From assembly GCA_030648295.1 (NCBI GenBank), contig JAUSID010000163.1:124001-188000 (forward strand): 64,000 nt of DNA. Reading direction: 5' to 3'. The first letter of the stretch is position 1, and every line of letters starts with the position of its first letter. Made by a program: the position numbers and the translations under genes. Below the pieces are notes generated by a model. The model was not told where the DNA came from and made no database searches. It worked only from the letters and a program-made list of their open reading frames with translations. This DNA comes from Opitutaceae bacterium (GTDB lineage: Bacteria; Verrucomicrobiota; Verrucomicrobiia; Opitutales; Opitutaceae). Of this stretch, positions 54,750-63,431 are shown piece after piece.

Positions 54750-57700
54750 CTACCGCTCCAGCTTCGCGCGCAGATATGGTGCGGTCGGGCTGCGTTTCAC
54801 CTTCAGCAATCCCGCGAGCTCGCCCTGATACATCAGTTCACCGCCATCCGGCCCGCCAACCGGGCCGAGTTCAATGATGTAGTCCGCCTCGGCCAGCAAA
54901 TCCAGATGATGCTCGATCACGACGACCGTGTGTCCCTGGTCGACCAGCGAGTGAAGCACGCGTATCAGCTTTTCACAGTCGCTGAGATGCAGGCCGATCG
55001 TAGGTTCCTCCAGCAGGTATAGATTGCGCGGCAGCTCGCCGCGGCTGCGTTCCCGGTAGGTGGCCAGTCCGGCCGAGAGCTCGGTGACGAGTTTCAGCCG
55101 CTGCGCTTCGCCGCCGGAAAGGGTGGGTGAACTCTGGCCCAGGTTCAGATAACCGAGCCCGCAATCGATCATCAGCTGGCACACCTGCGACAGTTGCGAG
55201 TGAAAGTCGAAGAACTGTGCCGCCTCCTCGAACGTGAGCTGAAGCACCTGGCCGATATTTTTCCCCTTCCACGTGATGTCGGCCAGATCCGCACTGTAAC
55301 GCGACCCGCGGCAATCGTCGCAGGGCAGATACGTGTCGGGCATGAAGGCCATTTCCAGCCGGACACGGCCCGCCCCCTCGCACGTCGGGCACCGGCCGCC
55401 CGCGGTGTTGAACGAGAAGCGCGAGGCCGTGAAGCCACGAATCTTGGACTCGGGCAGAGAGGCGAAAAACTGCCGCACTTGATCAAAGATCCCGAGATAC
55501 GTCGCCGGCGTGGAACGTGGTGTCTTGCCAATCGGCGATTGATCGACCTCGACCACGCGCTTGAATCCACTCGCGCCACGCAACTCGGCGAACGGAATCG
55601 CCGGCTCATCGCCGTCCACCACGGTGTCCGCCGCGGCGAAACCCGTGGCCTTCACGAATTCGCGGCCGGAGAGCCGCGCCTTGCGGTGCTTGATGGCGTG
55701 CGCGACCGCCGGGTCGAGCAGATCGCGAAACAGCGTGGATTTGCCCGCGCCGCTGGGCCCCGCGACCATGATCAGCCGGCCAAGCGGAAGGCGCAGATCA
55801 AAACCCTTCAGGTTCCGAAAACACGCGCGACGCAGCTCGAGCCAGTCGCGGTGGAACGGCGCCGGCCCGGTTGGTCTTTTCTTCCGCCGCAGCGCGCCGA
55901 CCGTGCGGTTCTGCGTTAGGATATTTGACTTCACCGGCCGATATTCGCCGCGCGTCGGATGTGTGATGCCCTTGGCGAGAAACAGCCCGGTGAGCGACTT
56001 GGCGCTGCGCTTGATTTCAGCGGGCGTTCCGTTCGCGAGAATCTCACCACCGTGGACACCGGCGGCCGGGCCCAGGTCGATGATCCGGTCGGCGTGCGCC
56101 ATCAATTCGTCGTCGTGCTCGACCACGAGCAAGGTGTTTCCTTTTTCGCGCAACGCCTCGAGCGTTTCGATCAGCCGTTCGTTGTCACGCGCGTGCAGCC
56201 CGATGCTCGGTTCGTCGAGCACGTAAAGCACACCCGACAAATTCGACCCGAGCTGCGCCGCCAGCCGGATTCGCTGCGCTTCGCCGCCCGAGAGCGTTTC
56301 CGTTGGCCGATCGAGCGAGAGGTAGCCGAGTCCCACGTGATCGAGGAAGCGCAGCCGTTCTTCGATTTGCGGCATGATGTCCTGCACGATCAATTTGCCG
56401 CGGGTGTCGAGTTCCAGCCGGCGCAGATGCCCGAGCAATTGCGATGGGGTGCTGCGCAGAAGTTCCGGCAGCGACAATGCGGGCGACGACGAATCGGCAT
56501 CCGCGATCGCACGGCGACGCGAACGGGCGGCGGGCGGACGAAAATGCAGCTTTACGGCCCGACCCGCGCGGTTCAGTCGCGCGCCGTGGCACTCTGGGCA
56601 GGGTTGACCCTCCTCCGAAACATCCTCGGCCGAATCAACGCCGAATTCGCGCAGCCGCGCCATCGGATCCTCGTTGTCCTCGTCGTCCGGCTCGAGCATC
56701 CAGGGGTAAACGCGGCCGTGGCCGCGACAGGTCGGGCACCAGCCGCGCGGCGAGTTGAACGAGAAATTTTTGGGATCCAGTTCGGGGAATGACTCGCCGG
56801 TTTCGATGTCCGTTCGCGTGGTCGAGAACCAGGAAAGGATTTCGCCGCCTGGCGTGAGCAGGAAGCACGCCCCTTTTCCGAGGCGAAGCGCTTTGTCGAG
56901 GGTCTCGCCCTGAGACGTCAGACGCCAGACATCGGATGTCAGCGGCTGTGCGGTGACGCTTCTTCTGCGCTTTCCTGCTGGCTGGTTTCTGACCTCTGAC
57001 ATCTGACCTCTGACGTCCGCCTTCAAGTCCGCGACCACGACCTCGATGTCGTGCTCCTTGTAACGGTCGAGTTTCTGGAACGCATCGACGCGGGTCAGCC
57101 GTCCGTCAGCGCGCATCAACTCGTAACCCTGCTTGCCAATCCAGGTGGCGATGGGCTGGTGATGGCCCTTGCGGCCGCGAATCAGCGGGGCGCAAAGATA
57201 AAGGTGCCTGGCCTTGCGCGCGCGCGGAGTGTCGAGCACGCGGCCGAGAAGTTTTTTCAGCGCGCCCGGGGAAAGCGGCGTGAGCGGCCGATCGGTGTCG
57301 GGATGGTGCTGCACGCCGAGCCGCGCGTAGAGCAGCCGCAGGTATTGCGCGACCTCGGTGATCGTGGCGACCGTTGATTTCCGCGACCCGCGCGTCACGC
57401 GCTGTTGGATCGCGACCGTCGGTGGAATGCCGGTGAGCCTATCGACGGCGGGCCGGGGGAGCTGTTCGACGAATTGTCGCGCGTAAGGCGACATCGATTC
57501 CATGAACCGTCGCTGGCCCTCCGCGAAGACGATATCAAATGCGAGCGTCGACTTGCCCGAGCCGGACACCCCCGTGACCACGACGAGCTGCCGGTGCGGA
57601 ATCGAGAGCGAGAGGTTCTTCAGGTTATTCTCGCGCGCGCCGACGATCTCCAATTGCGAAGCACTCAATTTCGGATCGCGGATTGCGGATTGCGAATTGG

Positions 57701-60700
57701 CAAAGTACCCGGCCTGCGATTCAGCCGCGATTGGCTCGGCGCCGTTGTCATCTAATAGATGACAAACTTGTTTGGCTTCTCCAGTGATAGCGCGAGACCC
57801 TTTGTCATCTAATAGATGACAAACGTTAAGCGCGGCGCGGAGGAATGGGGAGGTCGCCGTTTCGGCTTGGGCGACCATCTCGGGGGGACCTTCGGCCACG
57901 ATCCGGCCGCCGTTCCCGCCGGCGTCGGGTCCAATTTCGATCAGCCAGTCGGCGGATTTCAGCACGTCGAGATTATGTTCAATCACGACCACGCTATGGC
58001 CGCGCTCCACCAGCGCCTGCAGCACCGTGAGCAGTCGTTTTACGTCGTGGCGGTGAAGTCCCGTCGTCGGCTCATCGAGCAGCAGCAACGCGCCCGGCAG
58101 AGGCTTCGTGGGCAGTTCTGGGTTTTGGGTTTTGGGTTCTGAGTTCTGAACATTCGGTTCTGAGTTCTGAGTTCTGGGTTCTGAGTTTCGGGTTCTGTGT
58201 TTCGCGTTTCGCGTTTTGGATTTCGCGTTGGCTGCTTCAGGTTGCGCGGTCACTTCGACGGGACCTTCGGCATTCAATCCAGAACCCAGAACCTTGAACT
58301 CAGAACCGTCGTCGCTGAAAGCGCCGAGATACCGCACCAGTTTCAGGCGCTGCGATTCGCCGCCGCTGAGCGTGTTGAGCGGCTGCCCGAGGGTGAGGTA
58401 ACCGAGCCCGACCGCGTCCAAAGCCGCCAGCCGGCGCTGGATTTCCGGATACGTCGCGAACAGCGGCAGCGCATCCGTGACACTCGTGGCGAGCAGATCG
58501 GCGACGGAGCGATCGTTCCATTTGATCGCGAGGACTTCGGGCTTGAACCGGCGGGTTTCACAGACGGGACAGGGGACAAACACGTCGGAAAGGAACTGCA
58601 TCTCCACGCGTTCGTAGCCGAGGCCGAGGCAGTGATCGCAACGACCATCGCCGCTGTTGAATGAAAACGACGACGCCGTGAATCCGCCCGCCTGCGCCAC
58701 CGGCGTGCTCGCGTACAAATCGCGAATGAGTTCCCAAGCTTCGGTGTAGAGAGCGGGGTTCGATCGCGGCGTCTTCGACAGCGGCGATTGATCGACGAGG
58801 ACGATTTCGCTGAATGCGACGTCGCTCTCAATCGCCTCGAACGTCGCGGGATCCTCGGTCATCTGGAGCCGCTGCGTGAGTAGTCCCTGGTAGATGACGT
58901 TGTCGAGCAACGTGGATTTGCCCGAGCCGGAGACGCCGCTGAGACACACCAGCCGCCCGAGCGGCAAGCGGAATGACAGATGCGCGATGTTGTGTTTGGA
59001 GACGTTGGTGAACGTGAGCCAGGGCGCGGGTTTCGTGTTTCGCGTTTCGGCTTCCGCGTTCACGGAGCGCCGCTGTGCGGGCACTTCGATCGATTGCCGG
59101 CCGGAGAAATACGCTCCCGTGATGCTGGCGCGCGAGTGCAGCATTTCCGCGACGGTGCCTTGGAAAACGATGTTGCCGCCGCGGGCGCCCGGTTCGGGTC
59201 CGACTTCGATCACGTGATCCGCGGCGCGAATCATCGCCTCGTCGTGCTCGACGACGACAACGGTGTTTCCTGCGTCCGTGAGCGTGCGGATGATCGTGAT
59301 GAGCCGATCGATGTCGCGCGGATGAAGTCCCACGCTGGGTTCGTCGAGCACGAAGAGCGTGTCGACGAGCGAAGTGCCGAGGCAACTCGTCAGGTTGACG
59401 CGTTCGACCTCACCGCCAGACAGCGTTCGCGAGGTGCGATCGAGCGTGAGATAACCGAGCCCGACCTGCTCGAGGTACCGGAGTCGCGTGACGATCGACT
59501 CGAACGCGAGATCCGCGGAACGGTTCTCGATTTCGGATTGCGGATTGCGGATTTCGGATTGGGAGAGCGCGGCGAGGAGCTCGTTGACGGGAAGTTGGTA
59601 CAGCTCGGGGAGGGTTCGACCTTTCCACTTCCAGCAGAGCGCCTCGGGCTGGAGCCGCTGGCCGCCGCAATCCGGACACGGATTGTAGGCCCGGTAGCGC
59701 GAGAGGAACACGCGCACGTGCATCTTGTAGGTGTTCTTCTCCAGCCAGCGGAAAAACCCCTTCACGCCATACCAGTATCGCGGCCAGGTCTTGCCGTTTT
59801 CCTCCCCGTAACCGGGTTCGCCGTCGATGATGTAGCGCTGGTGCTCGGGCGTCAGCGACGCGAATGGCACGTTGGTCGGGATCTTTTTCTTCTTTGCGAA
59901 TACGAGCAAATCCTTCTTCGAGTCGCCGTAGATTTCGCTCTCCCAACACTTGATCGCGCCCTCGTCGATCGAATGCGATTGATCGGGCAGCGCCAGCCGG
60001 AAATCGATTTCGATTACCCGGCCGAAGCCGCGGCACTTCGGGCACGCGCCGAGCGGCGAGTTGAACGAGAAGAGCGGCGGCGTCGCCGGCCGGAAGGTCC
60101 GCCCGGTTTTCGGCGAATGGAGTCCGCGGGAATAATGGCCATTTTCCACGAAGCGGCCGGCGGCCGCTTCGAGAAAAATGAAGACTTCGCCCTTGCCGAA
60201 ATGCAGCGCCGTCTCGACGGCCTCGAGGAATCGCGGCCCTTGATCCGCGGTGAGCGAAACGCGGTCCTGCGCGACAAACAGCGCGGACGCGCTGGCCAGC
60301 GGCTTCGGATTCGAGAGCAGGGCGTCGATGCGGTGAACACCAAACTCGTCGACATGACGCTCCTCGCCTGCGGTCACCAACACCCTCACGTAAGACTGGC
60401 CGTTGAGGCTCTCCAGAATTTCGGGCCAGGACAGGTTTTCGGGCTTGGCGACCTTGAATGCCACCACCGCGTTCTGTTCAGAAAGCGCCGCGCGCGCTTT
60501 CTGCCAAATCGTCTGCGGATTGTCGTCTTCGACTTGCTCCCCCGTTTCCGGATCAAAGCAGGCGGCGACGTGACTGAACCACACTTTGAAGAAGTCGGTC
60601 AGCTCCGTCATCGTCCCGACGGTCGAACGCGACGTCTTGACCGTGTTCGTCTGCTCGATCGCGATCGACGGCCGGATGTTCTCGATCGAGTCGACCTTCG

Positions 60701-61010
60701 GTTTGTCGAGCAACTCGAGGAACTGCCGGGTGTAAGCGCTGAACGTCTCGACGTACCGGCGCTGGCCCTCGGCGTGAAGCGTGTCAAAAACCAGCGATGA
60801 TTTTCCTGCGCCGCTCAGTCCCGTGACGACGATGTAACGGCCAAGCGGCACATCGAGGTCGAAGCCCTTGAGGTTGTTCTGGCGGACTCCGCGCAGGCGG
60901 ATGCACTCGGGTTTGGTGGGCGCGGAAATGGCGGCTGGCTTATACACGGAGGGCTTCCACGGATGAGCGCGAACAGCGCGAACGCAACTCGGCGCGACGA
61001 AGCTGTCCAA
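54750..61010 (-). CDS. uvrA: Tandem (double) UvrA excinuclease subunit
   Basis: The 2086-residue protein contains two UvrA copies in one chain. Four Walker A motifs are seen: GLSGAGKSS (about 64), GVSGSGKST (about 689 and 1146) and GPSGAGKST (about 1755). Four LSGGE signatures lie near 529, 880, 1571 and 1964. CxxC zinc-finger pairs occur in both halves (CPKCRGFG, CDHCLGLG, CPTCRGHG, CPTCEGAG). UvrA finds bulky DNA lesions and loads UvrB; a normal copy is about 950 residues, and from memory Chlamydia also has a double UvrA. Repeat-derived segments are inserted near residues 489, 901-966 and 1060-1115. The first about 35 residues are uncertain; a GTG at 60947 is an alternative start. Confidence 0.95.
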   Translation of the reverse strand: MDSFVAPSCVRAVRAHPWKPSVYKPAAISAPTKPECIRLRGVRQNNLKGFDLDVPLGRYIVVTGLSGAGKSSLVFDTLHAEGQRRYVETFSAYTRQFLELLDKPKVDSIENIRPSIAIEQTNTVKTSRSTVGTMTELTDFFKVWFSHVAACFDPETGEQVEDDNPQTIWQKARAALSEQNAVVAFKVAKPENLSWPEILESLNGQSYVRVLVTAGEERHVDEFGVHRIDALLSNPKPLASASALFVAQDRVSLTADQGPRFLEAVETALHFGKGEVFIFLEAAAGRFVENGHYSRGLHSPKTGRTFRPATPPLFSFNSPLGACPKCRGFGRVIEIDFRLALPDQSHSIDEGAIKCWESEIYGDSKKDLLVFAKKKKIPTNVPFASLTPEHQRYIIDGEPGYGEENGKTWPRYWYGVKGFFRWLEKNTYKMHVRVFLSRYRAYNPCPDCGGQRLQPEALCWKWKGRTLPELYQLPVNELLAALSQSEIRNPQSEIENRSADLAFESIVTRLRYLEQVGLGYLTLDRTSRTLSGGEVERVNLTSCLGTSLVDTLFVLDEPSVGLHPRDIDRLITIIRTLTDAGNTVVVVEHDEAMIRAADHVIEVGPEPGARGGNIVFQGTVAEMLHSRASITGAYFSGRQSIEVPAQRRSVNAEAETRNTKPAPWLTFTNVSKHNIAHLSFRLPLGRLVCLSGVSGSGKSTLLDNVIYQGLLTQRLQMTEDPATFEAIESDVAFSEIVLVDQSPLSKTPRSNPALYTEAWELIRDLYASTPVAQAGGFTASSFSFNSGDGRCDHCLGLGYERVEMQFLSDVFVPCPVCETRRFKPEVLAIKWNDRSVADLLATSVTDALPLFATYPEIQRRLAALDAVGLGYLTLGQPLNTLSGGESQRLKLVRYLGAFSDDGSEFKVLGSGLNAEGPVEVTAQPEAANAKSKTRNAKHRTRNSEPRTQNSEPNVQNSEPKTQNPELPTKPLPGALLLLDEPTTGLHRHDVKRLLTVLQALVERGHSVVVIEHNLDVLKSADWLIEIGPDAGGNGGRIVAEGPPEMVAQAETATSPFLRAALNVCHLLDDKGSRAITGEAKQVCHLLDDNGAEPIAAESQAGYFANSQSAIRDPKLSASQLEIVGARENNLKNLSLSIPHRQLVVVTGVSGSGKSTLAFDIVFAEGQRRFMESMSPYARQFVEQLPRPAVDRLTGIPPTVAIQQRVTRGSRKSTVATITEVAQYLRLLYARLGVQHHPDTDRPLTPLSPGALKKLLGRVLDTPRARKARHLYLCAPLIRGRKGHHQPIATWIGKQGYELMRADGRLTRVDAFQKLDRYKEHDIEVVVADLKADVRGQMSEVRNQPAGKRRRSVTAQPLTSDVWRLTSQGETLDKALRLGKGACFLLTPGGEILSWFSTTRTDIETGESFPELDPKNFSFNSPRGWCPTCRGHGRVYPWMLEPDDEDNEDPMARLREFGVDSAEDVSEEGQPCPECHGARLNRAGRAVKLHFRPPAARSRRRAIADADSSSPALSLPELLRSTPSQLLGHLRRLELDTRGKLIVQDIMPQIEERLRFLDHVGLGYLSLDRPTETLSGGEAQRIRLAAQLGSNLSGVLYVLDEPSIGLHARDNERLIETLEALREKGNTLLVVEHDDELMAHADRIIDLGPAAGVHGGEILANGTPAEIKRSAKSLTGLFLAKGITHPTRGEYRPVKSNILTQNRTVGALRRKKRPTGPAPFHRDWLELRRACFRNLKGFDLRLPLGRLIMVAGPSGAGKSTLFRDLLDPAVAHAIKHRKARLSGREFVKATGFAAADTVVDGDEPAIPFAELRGASGFKRVVEVDQSPIGKTPRSTPATYLGIFDQVRQFFASLPESKIRGFTASRFSFNTAGGRCPTCEGAGRVRLEMAFMPDTYLPCDDCRGSRYSADLADITWKGKNIGQVLQLTFEEAAQFFDFHSQLSQVCQLMIDCGLGYLNLGQSSPTLSGGEAQRLKLVTELSAGLATYRERSRGELPRNLYLLEEPTIGLHLSDCEKLIRVLHSLVDQGHTVVVIEHHLDLLAEADYIIELGPVGGPDGGELMYQGELAGLLKVKRSPTAPYLRAKLER
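57668..57700. repeat. ATCCGCAATCCG-type repeat inside uvrA linker
   Basis: In-frame copy at about residues 1104-1115, coding for NSQSAIRDPK in the join between the two UvrA halves. Confidence 0.85.
57745..57823. repeat. Two TTGTCATCT-AAT-AGATGACAA hairpins inside uvrA
   Basis: Two perfect hairpins with the same three-base loop lie at 57745-57765 and 57801-57823, 35 bases apart, in the linker between the UvrA halves. Both are in the same frame and encode VCHLLDD on the minus strand. They are AT-rich in a GC-rich gene. Confidence 0.9.
58114..58308. repeat. GGTTCTGAGTTCTG low-complexity array inside uvrA
   Basis: About 115 bases of GGTTTTGGGTTCTGAGTTC words (58114-58230), then a short inverse (CAGAACCCAGAACC, 58281-58296). 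In frame it encodes a segment of TRNSEPRTQNSEP words at about residues 901-966, between the LSGGE and the Walker B region of the first UvrA copy. Confidence 0.85.
59528..59562. repeat. ATCCGCAATCCG-type repeat inside first UvrA copy
   Basis: TTTCGGATTGCGGATTGCGG run in frame at about residues 483-494, coding for SQSEIRNPQSEIENR shortly before the first LSGGE signature. Confidence 0.85.
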
Positions 61011-61620
61011 GCTGCTGATTCGCAGCCCAGCGCGCCCGTCAGTCGTGGGCCGGCGCGGCGGCCACGCCGTATCGATTCAGGGTAAACCGCGAATAAACGC
61101 GAATGGACGCAAATTCCAGACGAGGACGAGCCGCATTGCCCAAGTGAAACCATCGTCACGGTTTGGTGGATTGTTTCCATGCTCCCCAAAGACGCCCTCT
61201 CCATCACCTGGGAGCGCGGGCGTCTCGCCCGCATGGATTAAAGTGGCACGGGCATCCTGTGGGTGATGCTGGGGGCGCGGGCGCCCTCGTCCGCAGAGAA
61301 ATGCCGATCGCGAATCCTACCGAATCTGCGGCTGCCCCGCGACAGGCCTCTCGACGAGTTCGAGGCCTTTCAGTCGAAATCACAGATGGCCGTGAGCCTG
61401 TCGAATCGGCTAGGGGCCCTGAGCCGATTCGACGAGCTCACGGCCATCGGCTGGTTCGACTGAAAGGCCTTGAGCTTGTCGAAAGGCTTGCCGAGAGGCC
61501 TGCCGAATGGGGATGCCGCAGCCACTCGATCTTTGCGGGCCAGAGGCCCGCGCTCCCAGGAAACCGTTGACTTGCCGTCCGGAGCAAAACGCGTTTCGCG
61601 GTTAAACTGAATGGTTCCGA
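61011..61620. other. 610-base repeat-rich gap between uvrA and the DeoR-type gene
   Basis: No gene was found. The region contains an ACCGCGAATAAACGCGAATG arm (61082-61114), a GGGAGCGCGGGCGTCTCGCC block (61209-61229) inversely repeated at 62612-62644, a CCATGG-poor GC stretch, and the very long hairpin at 61342-61490. Confidence 0.7.
61342..61490. repeat. Very long near-perfect hairpin
   Basis: AGGCCTTTCAGTCGAA (61363-61378) pairs perfectly with 61455-61470. The inner arms GATGGCCGTGAGC...CGGCT (61385-61411) pair with 61422-61447 at all but two positions around a ten-base loop. Outside these, TCGACGAGTTCGAGG and CTTGAGCTTGTCGAA extend the pairing imperfectly. TGAGCTTGTCGAA words recur at 52207. 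Confidence 0.9.
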
Positions 61621-62430
61621 CTAGCTCGCGCCGAGCGGATGCGGGCGGCGGGCAGCGGTTGAAGTTTTCTCGGCCAGCGTCAGCGTCGCCCCGGCCGCCT
61701 TGATGGCACCTACCACTTCGGGCGAGGGCCGCTGATCGGTGACGATGGTGAACCGCGGCTCAAACGGAGCGGTGAGGCTCAACGCCTTGCGCCCGAACTT
61801 CGAATTATCGAGGCCAAACACGGTGCGCTCCGCGGCCATGATCATTTTGCGCTGCGCGGCGATGATCAGTGCATTGTAATTCCAGATACCGCTTTCCGTG
61901 ATGCCCGCGCCGCCAAGGATCGCGATGTCGGCGTGGACTTGATCGAGTGACTGTTCGCAGAGCGGGCCGACGAGCATGCCAATGCGGCCGAAGATGGTGC
62001 CCCCGGAGACAATCGTTTCCACGTTGCCGATTTCTCCGAACAGGCTGGCCACGGGAAGCGAATTCGTGATGACGCGGATTCGTTTCCCGGCGAGGAGCCG
62101 CGCGACCGCGAACGTCGTACTGCCGCCGTCGAGAATCACGGTCATCCCGGGCTGGACCTGCTCGGCGACGAGGCTGGCGATCGCGTACTTCTCGTCCGCC
62201 TGTTTTTGCGTGCGGGCGACAAAATCGTATTCCTGCGCGAGCACATCGGTTTCGATCAGCGAGGCGCCGCCGTGGTGGCGCCGAACGATCCCGCGCTCCT
62301 CGAGCATGTCGAGCGCGCGGCGCACGGTCGACAGTGAGCTGCCGAAACGCACCGCCAGGGTGCGAAGGTCGGCATATTTGTGTTCCCGGATATGTCGCTC
62401 GATTAAATCGGTGCGTTGCTTGTTGGTCAT
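61621..62430 (-). CDS. DeoR-family transcriptional regulator
   Basis: The 269-residue protein has the DeoR N-terminal helix-turn-helix (about 1-60, YADLRTLAVRFGSSLSTVRRALDMLEERGIVRRHHGGA) and the DeoR C-terminal sugar-phosphate-sensing domain (VILDGGSTTFAVARLL, ITNSLPVASLF, VSGGTIFGRIGMLVGP, DNSKFGRKAL). It normally represses sugar metabolism genes and is released by a phosphorylated sugar. No obvious target gene is adjacent. The start at MTNKQRTDLIERHI fits the family; upstream sequence is repeats. Confidence 0.93.
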   Translation of the reverse strand: MTNKQRTDLIERHIREHKYADLRTLAVRFGSSLSTVRRALDMLEERGIVRRHHGGASLIETDVLAQEYDFVARTQKQADEKYAIASLVAEQVQPGMTVILDGGSTTFAVARLLAGKRIRVITNSLPVASLFGEIGNVETIVSGGTIFGRIGMLVGPLCEQSLDQVHADIAILGGAGITESGIWNYNALIIAAQRKMIMAAERTVFGLDNSKFGRKALSLTAPFEPRFTIVTDQRPSPEVVGAIKAAGATLTLAEKTSTAARRPHPLGAS

Positions 62431-62911
62431 TTCAGCCGGCACCAACAAATCGCACGAAACCGGCGTGGAGCGCAAGGTCGTGGAGCGGGGGCGTTCGGCG
62501 TTGGAAGCGGCATGGGCGGCCTGCCCGCCATAACCGCGGCTACGGCGGGTCCCGCCCATGATCTGATGGTGGTTCATCACCATCACGGGCAGGATGCCCG
62601 TGCCACTTCAGACATTGCGGGCGAGACGCCCGCGCTCCCAGGGCAGAATCGATCAATTATCGTAGCAGCACGGAGCTTCGGGACAGCTAGACTCCTTGAA
62701 CTCCCAAACTCGTTGTGAACAGGTCACGTTTACCCGCCTTTGGCGGCGCCGAAGGCGACCAGGGTTTTCGAAAATTCCCAACTGTCATTCTGAGGGCTGC
62801 CGAAGAATCCAGTGGCGCGTCCGGCTGCGAGCATCGTGCTGGATTCTTCGCCGAGCCTCAGAATGACAAACCGGGAATTGTGTCGGGGTCTGAGGCTGCG
62901 ACTGCGCTAGA
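62431..62911. other. 481-base gap filled with dispersed repeats
   Basis: No gene was found. It holds the third CATCACGGGC repeat (62581-62609), the GCGGGCGAGACGCCCGC block (62617-62635), the second GTTTACCCGCCTTTGGCGGC element (62728-62764) and the third TGTCAT...ATGACA inverted repeat (62783-62868). Confidence 0.75.
62783..62868. repeat. Dispersed inverted repeat, TGTCAT...ATGACA family, copy 3
   Basis: TGTCATTCTGAGGGCTGC with GAAGAATCCAG at the left, and CTGGATTCTTCGC with CCTCAGAATGACA at the right; same layout as at 6026 and 20655. Confidence 0.85.
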
Positions 62912-63223
62912 TTATTGTTTTAACTTTCTGCCGACACGGGCGCCGATCCGATCTTCGAACCACAGTTGCTTCTTACTGAGGTCAATGGAAAGAAGTGTGA
63001 TGCCGAGCGGGACATCGATGAGGTCGCCAACTCGGTAGAGTCGGTCGTTCAGGTACACCGAACCGCTACGCACTTCGCCGATTCGAACGTTAGCGACGAA
63101 CGAACGGAACTCTTTCGAGGCTTCGATTCGCGCTTCGGCAGCGGCACGCTGGTTTGAACGTTCGGGGGCTGCGTGGCCTGGTAAGACCAGGGATATCGCG
63201 AGGAGGAGTGGTAGTTTGTTCAT
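62912..63223 (-). CDS. Small secreted protein, possibly GspB/GspC-like
   Basis: The 103-residue product has a signal peptide (MNKLPLLLAISLVLPGHA) and a C-terminal half of short strands (SVYLNDRLYRVGDLIDVPLGITLLSIDLSKKQLWFEDRIG). This resembles the pattern of type II secretion GspB/GspC periplasmic domains (…Vxxx..l.GvtLvsI…), but similarity is by eye only. No secretion genes are nearby. The composition is less GC-rich than its neighbours. The role is unknown. Confidence 0.65.
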   Translation of the reverse strand: MNKLPLLLAISLVLPGHAAPERSNQRAAAEARIEASKEFRSFVANVRIGEVRSGSVYLNDRLYRVGDLIDVPLGITLLSIDLSKKQLWFEDRIGARVGRKLKQ

Positions 63224-63431
63224 GGTTTCCTTCCCCCGATGGTTTTTGACCCGAACTGCTTCTTCCAGCCCGTATATTGCAAACGCAGTATTTCAACGAG
63301 TTGCCGACTCGGTGGGGCGAGTTTTTGGAGCGGCCAAGGAAGACAAGGCGCGCACCGTTGACGAGGATTTTCGATCGCCTGCGGCGACCGCAGCCTCACG
63401 CGCGCGTGACGATTCATGGGGCCGTACGCCG
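63224..63431. other. Gap without recognised feature
   Basis: These 208 bases between two minus-strand genes hold no supported gene. TTCGATCGCCTGCGGCGACC and a GCGCGCGTGACG stretch are weakly palindromic; nothing further was recognised. Confidence 0.5.

Noticed and set aside
57745-57823. Frameshift or pseudogene signal in the uvrA linker
   Set aside because: The frame stays open through both hairpins and all downstream UvrA motifs are intact.
58980-60800. 606-codon plus-strand frame opposite uvrA
   Set aside because: Shadow of the uvrA coding strand with Arg-rich random composition.
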